A stretch of 64,000 nt of DNA from Algoriphagus sp. AK58 (lineage in GTDB: Bacteria > Bacteroidota > Bacteroidia > Cytophagales > Cyclobacteriaceae). A model generated the notes under the pieces. The model was not told the origin of the DNA, did no database searches, and worked only from the letters and a program-made list of their open reading frames with translations. A program made the translations under genes and the position numbers. Where the stretch lies: positions 186,001 to 250,000 of the forward strand of contig NZ_QEIG01000014.1 in assembly GCF_014324365.1 (NCBI RefSeq), read 5' to 3'. This document shows positions 53,322-60,569 of the stretch, one piece after another. Position 1 is the stretch's first letter; the number at the start of each line of letters is the position of its first letter.

Positions 53322-53939
53322 TCAACTGGCTATCAGCTTGAAATGAAAGTTGGATTGGTCTTTTCGGTTCCAACTGATTTCCTTACTTAGGTGATAAAAT
53401 GCCTCCAATAGAGGAGCATTGTTGATCAAGCCTACATCTATGGCTTTAAATCCGATCAATTCGATCAGACGTTTAACCCGTATTTTGTCTGGAATATCGT
53501 CTCCGCAGTAGTAGGTTTCTTTGATTATTCCCAAGATATCCGATGATGGATAATCAACCCCCAGATTGTTGAATGCCTTAAACAAATGAGCTTTTGGTGC
53601 AGCTTTTTGGATCAGCAGGGTATTGGATATGGCCAGTTTTTTATCGTAGTGCGCATTGGTACAGTCGATAATCAGCTTACTTTCAGTATCCACACTTTTC
53701 AGTGCCTGGCAAATCTCAGGAATAAAAGCAGTATCGGCACAGATCAGAATTATTTCAGATTGAATGATGGCAGATTCATAAGGGCAAATCCTATTATAAA
53801 GCCTGTTGAGCATTTTCCATTCGACTTGCTCCGTGTCAAAATCATGTCTGACACCAAAGACTACATCCACACCTGCTTCGATGTATTTTTTGCCTAAAGT
53901 TTTTGCCAGCGAAGTGCCGCCAAGAAGTGCGATTTTCAT
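53322..53939 (-). CDS. NAD(P)-binding Rossmann-fold protein, F420-reductase-like
   Basis: A 205-residue protein starting MKIALLGGTSLAKTLGKKYIEAGVDVVFGVR. This is a Rossmann dinucleotide-binding start with a modified glycine motif (GGTSLAKTLG) and an Arg after the second strand that favours NADP. The conserved FKAFNNLGVDYP block is the counterpart of KAFNT(I/L)G in NADPH-dependent F420 reductases and their bacterial relatives. The substrate is unknown, and F420 is not expected in Bacteroidota. Single gene with its own terminator. Confidence 0.78.
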   Translation of the reverse strand: MKIALLGGTSLAKTLGKKYIEAGVDVVFGVRHDFDTEQVEWKMLNRLYNRICPYESAIIQSEIILICADTAFIPEICQALKSVDTESKLIIDCTNAHYDKKLAISNTLLIQKAAPKAHLFKAFNNLGVDYPSSDILGIIKETYYCGDDIPDKIRVKRLIELIGFKAIDVGLINNAPLLEAFYHLSKEISWNRKDQSNFHFKLIAS

Positions 53940-54317
53940 AGAGTTCGTTCTGATTTAGCTTTTGTTCGAAACTTAGCAGAGAACCGAAAAACGTTTGCCG
54001 GAACTCCACATAAACCATTGAAAACTAGAACAATGGAATCAATTATCAAAATAAAATTCCGAAAAAAATCAAAAAACAATACACTATTCATATTTGGATA
54101 TGGTAAATCCAAATTTTTGGATGTGAAATGAAGGGTGAATAAAGAGTAATGAATTGCAGAATTATGAAAAAGAGGGGGATAGGTTACTTCCCGATACAAA
54201 ATCTCCCGACGTTCAAATTGTCAGGGAGTTATGGATTCCTGGCAACAAATAGGCAACATAAATTGCTCAAATAGAATCAAATAGACTCAAATTGCCACTC
54301 AGGAATTTCACCCAAAA
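53940..54317. other. Gene-free stretch at the left edge of the putative defence island
   Basis: About 380 bases with no supported gene or tRNA. It contains GGCAACA twice (54241 and 54252) and three head-to-tail 10-base TCAAATAGAx units at 54267-54296. Such short direct repeats can mark an integrase attachment region, but no integrase gene is in the window. Confidence 0.4.
54267..54296. repeat. Three 10-base direct repeats near the island boundary
   Basis: TCAAATAGAA, TCAAATAGAC and TCAAATTGCC lie head to tail. The spacing of about one helical turn would suit a DNA-binding or recombination site. It is immediately downstream of the HTH gene that begins the island. Confidence 0.45.
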
Positions 54318-55427
54318 CTACCAGTTTTTGTTCTGCTCTTTCGGGAATTCCGGAGGATATTTTCCAAGCAACTCATCTTCATGGCCAGAAGTAGGATCAA
54401 GCCATGTCGCCTTATCCATTGCCCATTTGATCCAATCTCCATCAAGTTCCTTTTCATTTGCCTGAATGTGATTGATGTAATCTTTCAAGATTTGGGATTG
54501 CTTCCATCGGTTGGCCTTGTCAATCAATTCTTGGAAATTCTTGAACTCGATTTTCTTATTTTCAAGGATTTGTTGCTTTCTTCTTTCTTGTTCTTCATGA
54601 ATTCTACGTCTTTCTCGATTCTCCAAAATCTGGCGATTAAGTTCTTGAGCCTTAACTTCTAGGTATGAAATGATTTTTGGGATTTGCAGTTCCAAGCTTT
54701 CTTTTTCATCAGTCCATTCTTTCTTGCTATAATGGTCATTTTGAAAATATAGGGTTCCAGTTGGTACATATTTTTGACTGTCCCATGTCCCTCTCTTTTC
54801 CTTGACTATTTTCAGTCTTTCTTTCAGTGCAATTTTAAGCCTTGCTTCTCCAATAACTAGATGCGTGGTTGATCCCCAATCAACGCTTATTTTGTGGCCT
54901 CTTAGGTCAATGATGTAAAGAAACTTCTTAAGAAATCGAAGTGCTTTATTTTGAATACTCCTCGAAAAACGGACATCAAACTCTCCACGAGATGGCTCCC
55001 AGGAATCACTGAATCTTCCGTAGCCATCTCCCTTTTTGGTTTTTAGCTCTTCTATCAAGCTTTTAAACAAGGGATGGCTCACGCCACTGAACTCATTTTC
55101 TGAAAGCAAGGGAGCATATTGCTCTTTTATTTCATTTATTATTTGGTTTTGTCTGAAGGTCTTTTCTGAAATTACCTGCTCGCCTGTTTTCCTTTTCTCA
55201 AGTATGATTTGTTCTTTAGTTTCAAATTTTGGCAGGGATGGCTTTTTGTAGGTTTTCCCTAGTCTCAATCTTGCCCAATGTCCTTGGCTTGGTAAGGGGA
55301 TTTTGAGACGAGTGCAGATTTTTCTTAGCCCTGTGTCTGAGATTTGGTAATCTTTTGCTAAATGAGAGAAAGGCTTTTGCCAAACGAGTTCGAATAGCTC
55401 TTCTCGAGAGAGTTGTATTGTATCCAT
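54318..55427 (-). CDS. HTH-domain protein of unknown function, island-associated
   Basis: A 369-residue basic, soluble protein. The first about 55 residues hold a helix-turn-helix-like segment, LSREELFELVWQKPFSHLAKDYQISDTGLRKICTRLKIPLPSQGHWA. I recall this module from proteins carried on mobile elements and genomic islands. The rest is charged, with a long predicted coiled coil at about residues 255-310 (ILENRERRRIHEEQERRKQQ) and a conserved Trp-rich end. It is divergent from the defence operon, sharing a 172-base region that holds a perfect palindrome. It could be a regulator or a DNA-binding effector; this is inference. Confidence 0.7.
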   Translation of the reverse strand: MDTIQLSREELFELVWQKPFSHLAKDYQISDTGLRKICTRLKIPLPSQGHWARLRLGKTYKKPSLPKFETKEQIILEKRKTGEQVISEKTFRQNQIINEIKEQYAPLLSENEFSGVSHPLFKSLIEELKTKKGDGYGRFSDSWEPSRGEFDVRFSRSIQNKALRFLKKFLYIIDLRGHKISVDWGSTTHLVIGEARLKIALKERLKIVKEKRGTWDSQKYVPTGTLYFQNDHYSKKEWTDEKESLELQIPKIISYLEVKAQELNRQILENRERRRIHEEQERRKQQILENKKIEFKNFQELIDKANRWKQSQILKDYINHIQANEKELDGDWIKWAMDKATWLDPTSGHEDELLGKYPPEFPKEQNKNW

Positions 55428-55501
55428 GGGTGTGGAATTGAAAATTTAAACCTTGGTCAAGTTCCTGAAAAAACGCTTTCATTAACCAGCTTTTTTTCAA
55501 A

Positions 55502-55518
55502 TTGACACTGTGTGTCAA
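55502..55518. promoter_or_regulatory. Palindromic candidate operator between the HTH gene and the defence operon
   Basis: TTGACAC, TGT, GTGTCAA: a perfect 17-base palindrome with 7-base arms, 98 bases before the operon's first ATG and 75 bases from the start of the divergent HTH gene. Placement fits an autoregulated operator for both directions. Confidence 0.5.
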
Positions 55519-55599
55519 GCTTTCTGATGAAACTTGATTAAATCGCTTTTTGAAGGGGATTACCTTCCAATTCCTATAGATTTTCAGTTTATTTAAATC

Positions 55600-57588
55600 A
55601 TGAAAATCATTTACCAGAAGTCAGAATTTTTGAAAAACCTCTTCCCCGAGGTAAATATGAATGATAACCAAGCTGTTGAAACTGCCATTCACAAATACCT
55701 TATTGGTTTGGGAACAACAGGGATAGTCAAAATAGAGGGAGATTTGATTTCCGTTGAACTTCCTGACATTTTCGAGCCGGAATTTCCAAAAGAATTTTAT
55801 CAAGCCACCAATCTTTGTGCTCAGGGGAAATTTGTAGAAGCCAGACCGATTTTTGAGGAGTTGATCAAGAAGACTCCACATGTAAGTGAATATTACAGAA
55901 ATCTTGCTCAAACCTTTGAGGAAGACGGTCAGCATGAAAAGGCTATTGATATCCTAATTGATGCACTGAGATGGGATCCAAAAAACCATTGGGCATTGAT
56001 ATTAATGGGAAACATCTATGCCAGACATAAGGATGATCCCGATACTGCGATGACGTATTATGATCAGGTGGTAAATGCAGACCCAGGTAACTTTATCGCT
56101 CTCAATAATATAGGAGGGGCTTTTTTGCAAAATGGTAAGCTTGACCTTGGTGAAAAATATATGCTTAAGGCTTACCAGATCAACCCCAAATATCCAAATA
56201 CTTCTTATGCACTTGGGTTAATTGCTGAAATGAAAGGGGATAATTTAAGTGCCTTCAAGTATGCTCAGGAAGCAATCAAGAATTCTGATTCTTCACAGTC
56301 ACCTATATTTCAAAACAGTCTAAAGACTGCTTTGCAGGCTTCAAAAAAAATAACCGATTCAGACGAGGGTAAGGAAGACTTGGTTGATTTTATCAATCAG
56401 CTCGAATTAAAAACTGACAAAGAAATCCGAATTGAGGAAGATAGTACTATTCCAACAGCTGCCACGGTTCAAATTGCGGAAAACCACCAACGGGATTACC
56501 ATTTGATCAAATTTAAGCCAGCCTTGGCAATTGATCACATCATTCTCCATGAACTGGTTCATATCCATTTTTATCATGAGGCACGCCAAATCAACGAGAA
56601 TAAGCTATTTATAGTGCAAGGAGAGAAGGAGAAGGAATTCAAAAGGAAGTATGCCAAAGAAATCAAGGACTTAATAAAAAAGGGTTTTCCAGAGAAACAG
56701 ATCAATAAAGTTTTTGGGGAGCTCTTTCATGGGATTCTTCGTCAGGCGTTCAATACTCCCATTGATATGTTCATCGAAGACCTGATTTTTGAAAAGTTTC
56801 CCTCATTAAGGCCACATCAATTTCTTTCCTTATATCGCCTTGCTTCCGAGGGATTGGCAGCTGTCAGTAATCCACAGGCGAAGAATTTGATTCCATCAGA
56901 AATCCTATTTCAAACCAAGATTTATAATATGCTGGCTGCGAGACATACCGACAGATTGTTAGGGACCAGGTTTGAGGAACAGTATAAAGCAACAGGAAGA
57001 GAAAAAGAGATGCTCAATTCCCTATGGGATGAGTTTTTAGAATATAGAAACGACCGAGAACCAGGTGAAGAATACGAGTTGGTTCAGCATTGGGGTGATG
57101 ACCTGGGATTGTCTGATATATTTTCCTTGGTGGATGAAGAAGCACATCAAAAGAAGCGGGATAATGTCTTCTCTTCCAAAACGCCAGAAGATGTCCTAGA
57201 ATCTATTGAACGAGATCCGGAATCCTTGGGAAGGTATACAGAAAGTGAGGATAGAGAAATGTCTGACTTTATCAAATCGCATTCTGGTAAGAATATCAAT
57301 ATGGCTGTTGCTTTTTACATGGTTGATGCCTTGGAGTATTTTGCAAAGCTCCCAATTGAAAAAATTAAAGAGATCGCCTTCGAAGTGGCTACACTAGGCC
57401 AGTCAGGTATTGATCCGAAAAAGCAAGGCTACCGCTTGAATAAAATACCAGGAAAGGTATTTTCAGGTTACAAGCTTTTGGCTTATTATTACGTTAGTTG
57501 GGCAAAAGCGATTCCTGAAATGCTTTCTATGCTCCAAATGCCATTCGACAAAGAGTATAAATTGGCACTCTCTTTTTTTAAAAAATAA
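55600..57588 (+). CDS. TPR protein with HExxH metallopeptidase motif
   Basis: A 662-residue soluble protein, first in the operon. Residues about 1-60 are unknown. Tetratricopeptide repeats span about 66-230 (EPEFPKEFYQATNLCAQGKFVEAR; EYYRNLAQTFEEDGQHEKAIDIL; ALNNIGGAFLQNGKLDLGEKYMLKA). The peptidase-like core follows, with a zinc motif H317-E318-L-V-H321 in IDHIILHELVHIHFYHEARQ. A possible third ligand lies downstream in NTPIDMFIEDLIFE. The C-terminal 200 residues are unknown. I read it as a TPR-sensor protease that might act on a partner protein in this operon or on host or phage targets. The family is not one I can name; zinc binding is inferred from the motif. Confidence 0.8.
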   Translation: MKIIYQKSEFLKNLFPEVNMNDNQAVETAIHKYLIGLGTTGIVKIEGDLISVELPDIFEPEFPKEFYQATNLCAQGKFVEARPIFEELIKKTPHVSEYYRNLAQTFEEDGQHEKAIDILIDALRWDPKNHWALILMGNIYARHKDDPDTAMTYYDQVVNADPGNFIALNNIGGAFLQNGKLDLGEKYMLKAYQINPKYPNTSYALGLIAEMKGDNLSAFKYAQEAIKNSDSSQSPIFQNSLKTALQASKKITDSDEGKEDLVDFINQLELKTDKEIRIEEDSTIPTAATVQIAENHQRDYHLIKFKPALAIDHIILHELVHIHFYHEARQINENKLFIVQGEKEKEFKRKYAKEIKDLIKKGFPEKQINKVFGELFHGILRQAFNTPIDMFIEDLIFEKFPSLRPHQFLSLYRLASEGLAAVSNPQAKNLIPSEILFQTKIYNMLAARHTDRLLGTRFEEQYKATGREKEMLNSLWDEFLEYRNDREPGEEYELVQHWGDDLGLSDIFSLVDEEAHQKKRDNVFSSKTPEDVLESIERDPESLGRYTESEDREMSDFIKSHSGKNINMAVAFYMVDALEYFAKLPIEKIKEIAFEVATLGQSGIDPKKQGYRLNKIPGKVFSGYKLLAYYYVSWAKAIPEMLSMLQMPFDKEYKLALSFFKK

Positions 57589-57591
57589 TTT

Positions 57592-58227
57592 TTGGATGAA
57601 GTGAATAAACTCAGATCTGTAATCAGACACCCAAATTTCAAGCCGGAAGAATTTGGGGGCTTTATAAGTGGGGACTTTCAGTTTTGCAAGTTATTCTTTT
57701 TGGGTGATCGAACTCTAAAGGAGACGTTTGATGAAGTAAATCTTTTTCTTGAAGAGAATGGCTATTACCGGCTGAATTACAATGATTTTAAAGAAGAGCT
57801 TACAATTTCATGGGATCTTGTCACCATCGCTGCCAATCAGTATGCGAATGAAAATGATCGACATTTGGTGCTGACGATCAAGATTTTTGATCCTTGGGAT
57901 AATCCAGTTGATAGGGTGTTGGTTGAGTTACTCCAATTTCGAAATGCCAGGGATTGGGGACAATTCCATAATTCCAAAGATCTGGCTTTAGCACTAAGTG
58001 TGGAGGCTTCTGAATTGCTAGAACTATTTCTCTGGAAAGAAAATGAAGAAGCGAATCCGGAGAAATTAAAAGAAGAGTTGGCCGATGTCTTTTTGTATGG
58101 GCTTCTCTTGATGCATAAACACGGGTTCGATTTTGAGGAGATTCTGAGGCAGAAAATCGAAGCAAATGAAAAAAAGTATCCTGTTTCCAAAGCGAAAGGA
58201 TCCGCTAAAAAGTACAATGAATTATGA
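57592..58227 (+). CDS. MazG-like nucleotide pyrophosphohydrolase with unknown N-terminal half
   Basis: A 211-residue protein. The C-terminal half (about 112-211) is a MazG-like NTP pyrophosphohydrolase: FRNARDWGQFHNSKDLALAL, the E138-x2-E141 pair in VEASELLELFLW, and the E162-x2-D165 pair in LKEELADVFLYGLLL. These are the metal ligands of the all-alpha NTP-PPase fold. It would hydrolyse (d)NTPs to monophosphates. Residues 1-110 match nothing I know. The start is a TTG at 57592, three bases after the upstream stop; GTG at 57601 is an alternative. Its stop overlaps the next start (ATGA). In a defence operon the enzyme could deplete nucleotides or remove altered ones. Confidence 0.82.
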   Translation: MDEVNKLRSVIRHPNFKPEEFGGFISGDFQFCKLFFLGDRTLKETFDEVNLFLEENGYYRLNYNDFKEELTISWDLVTIAANQYANENDRHLVLTIKIFDPWDNPVDRVLVELLQFRNARDWGQFHNSKDLALALSVEASELLELFLWKENEEANPEKLKEELADVFLYGLLLMHKHGFDFEEILRQKIEANEKKYPVSKAKGSAKKYNEL

Positions 58228-60563
58228 ACGAGCAGGTTTTAGTCTACGAAATAAAAAGTTCCGCAGTCCAAAATGCTGTCAACCTTTTCAGCAATGATCA
58301 AAAGTATTTTTATTGGAATGACTCCAGCTTCAAGTTTTTAAATGAAGGAGACTATGTCTTTATAGTCAATGTTACCTCTAGGTGGGTTTTATTCACAAAA
58401 TTCTTGGAGAAAAGGATACAAACTGAACCTGATTATGGGAATCTTATTTCTAGATTCAACCATAATGGAAAAAGTTTTGAACCCGTAGCCCCTAGTTCTG
58501 CCAAGTTAGAGGAGTGGAATAATTTTATCCACCTCGAAGTTCTTCAAAAAATCAATCTTCCTAAGGAATGGGTTTGGAAAAGCCTAGGGAGTAGTGAAAC
58601 GACCTATCTCAATGGATCAAGAATAAATAAAGATGCAGCATTAAACAGGATGTTAAATATTGAACAATTAAAAATGCTTTCAGATGATCATCAATATCAA
58701 GAAGTTTTGAATGCTAGCCTTGAAAATTTTATCGGAGGTACCTTGAACCCAATAATTCTGAAAGCTATAAAAACGGAAAAAATTCAAAAGATCATTACCG
58801 ATCCAGATTTTTATTTTCAGTTAGCCAAAAACAAGCTTGAAGAGTTTGAAAATTTTCCAGATTTGAGTCAAGGCGATCTTGATGATTTGCTGGCTGATTT
58901 TTCTGAATCTGATGCTACTTATTCAGATTATATTAAGAAGTTAGATGAGAAAAGCACAGAATATAGATTATTCTTCTTGATTGGGGAGCTCGTTAGTTAT
59001 TGCGATTTCAATGCTGCTGGTAAAAAGCAACTTAATCAATATGAGGATAATAGAGTCCTTGCTAAATCAAATGTGAGGCAAACTGATTGGGTAAAAAGTC
59101 TCCTGAAATATAAGGTAGGTGGATTGAACTTAGAGGGAATTCCAGACAGCATAAAAAATGCGATTTCATTTCTAAAGAATCCTGATGAGGGATCAACCAT
59201 GCTAAGTGAAAAACATCGTGAACGAGCCTCAAAAAACCTTTTAGGTTTGGATTACAACTCAACTGATTTTCTGAATTCTGTCAAGATTTTTTTTAAACCA
59301 TACAATATTAACTGCAACAATCCTTTGAACTACACACTAGTTCTAAGCAAAATATTTTATGATGAAGAGGTCAAAAAACTTTGGGATAGTGATGGCAAAG
59401 AGGAGGAGAACCAACAGGATACTGATAATATGAATTTCAAAGAAATTATCAATCATGTCCATAATTATATAAAAAGTAAAGGTTTCAAATATGAGATCGA
59501 AGAGGTTGCGAATTTCTATTTGGCACTAAAGTCCAAGCCTTTTGTAATCCTTGCTGGAATTTCGGGTACAGGAAAAACTCAACTTCCACGGAAATTTGCT
59601 GAAGCCGTCGGAATGAAAAAGGAAGAACAGGTTATTCAGGTTCCTGTAAGACCCGATTGGACAGATTCCAGCGATTTGATTGGTTATACGGCACTGGATG
59701 GAAAATTCGTGCCTAAACCATTGATTGATGCTGTTCTCAAAGCAAAGAACGATAAAGAAAAGAAACCCTATTTTTTCATTTTAGATGAAATGAATCTCGC
59801 CAGGGTGGAACATTATTTCTCTGACTTTTTGAGCATCATTGAAACTAGAGAACTGAAAGATGGAAAAATTGTCACTGATGTCATTATCAGGGATGAGTCA
59901 TTTAAAACTGAGGATGATAAATCCAAATACGGAAATTTAACCTGGCCAGAAAACCTGTTTCTTATCGGTACAGTGAATATGGATGAGACAACCCATGCAT
60001 TTTCCCGGAAAGTGCTGGATAGAGCCAATTCCATCGAAATGAATTCCATTAATTTGAAATGGATCAAACCTTCTGAATTATCGATTGAACCACTTAAATC
60101 GATTTCACCCAAATTCTTCCACACCGAATTTATTGAATCAAAGCAACTTACTGAATCTGACCTTGAGTCAATCTCTAAGGAGATGGAGATCCTATTTGCA
60201 ATAAACGATTCATTAAAAAGAGCTGACTTACATTTTGCTTACCGGGTAAGAGACGAGGTAGCTTTCTACCTTGTCCTTAATAAAAAATATGGCCTTATGG
60301 ATTCCGATGTGGCTTTGGATTTCCAATTAATGCAAAAAGTTTTGCCCAGGATACACGGTAGTTCCAGAAGGGTTTATCTGGCCTTGTTAGGAATCTTGGA
60401 AGTATTGACAAAGAAGGAATTCAATGAATCTGAATATGAGATGGCTACCATAAAAAAAATGGTAGAAGACACTCAGAAGTCAAAATATCAGAAGTCAATA
60501 GACAAAATTCTGTTCATGTTGGAAAGGTTTGATGAAGATAGGTTTACTTCATTTTGGGTATAA
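58224..60563 (+). CDS. McrB-like AAA+ NTPase
   Basis: A 779-residue motor subunit of a McrBC-type system. The AAA+ core spans about 405-740. Walker A is GISGTGKT (about 443-450), Walker B is FFILDEMNLARVEHYFSDFL (about 516-535), and the GTVNMDETTHAFSRKVLDRA segment (about 583) is the McrB family hallmark with sensor Asn. Residues about 1-110 (NDQKYFYWNDSSFKFLNEGD, then YVFIVNVTSRWVLFTKF) have the layout of an EVE-like modified-base reader, which is inference. The middle region is helical and unknown. Translation is coupled to the MazG-like gene by ATGA; the nuclease gene follows six bases later. Confidence 0.9.
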   Translation: MNEQVLVYEIKSSAVQNAVNLFSNDQKYFYWNDSSFKFLNEGDYVFIVNVTSRWVLFTKFLEKRIQTEPDYGNLISRFNHNGKSFEPVAPSSAKLEEWNNFIHLEVLQKINLPKEWVWKSLGSSETTYLNGSRINKDAALNRMLNIEQLKMLSDDHQYQEVLNASLENFIGGTLNPIILKAIKTEKIQKIITDPDFYFQLAKNKLEEFENFPDLSQGDLDDLLADFSESDATYSDYIKKLDEKSTEYRLFFLIGELVSYCDFNAAGKKQLNQYEDNRVLAKSNVRQTDWVKSLLKYKVGGLNLEGIPDSIKNAISFLKNPDEGSTMLSEKHRERASKNLLGLDYNSTDFLNSVKIFFKPYNINCNNPLNYTLVLSKIFYDEEVKKLWDSDGKEEENQQDTDNMNFKEIINHVHNYIKSKGFKYEIEEVANFYLALKSKPFVILAGISGTGKTQLPRKFAEAVGMKKEEQVIQVPVRPDWTDSSDLIGYTALDGKFVPKPLIDAVLKAKNDKEKKPYFFILDEMNLARVEHYFSDFLSIIETRELKDGKIVTDVIIRDESFKTEDDKSKYGNLTWPENLFLIGTVNMDETTHAFSRKVLDRANSIEMNSINLKWIKPSELSIEPLKSISPKFFHTEFIESKQLTESDLESISKEMEILFAINDSLKRADLHFAYRVRDEVAFYLVLNKKYGLMDSDVALDFQLMQKVLPRIHGSSRRVYLALLGILEVLTKKEFNESEYEMATIKKMVEDTQKSKYQKSIDKILFMLERFDEDRFTSFWV

Positions 60564-60569
60564 GTACAC

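Noticed and set aside
54150..54317. tRNA gene as integration site, suggested by CCCGACGTTCAAATTGTCAGGG
   Set aside because: The stem-loop has the wrong loop length for a T-arm and there are no other tRNA arms around it.
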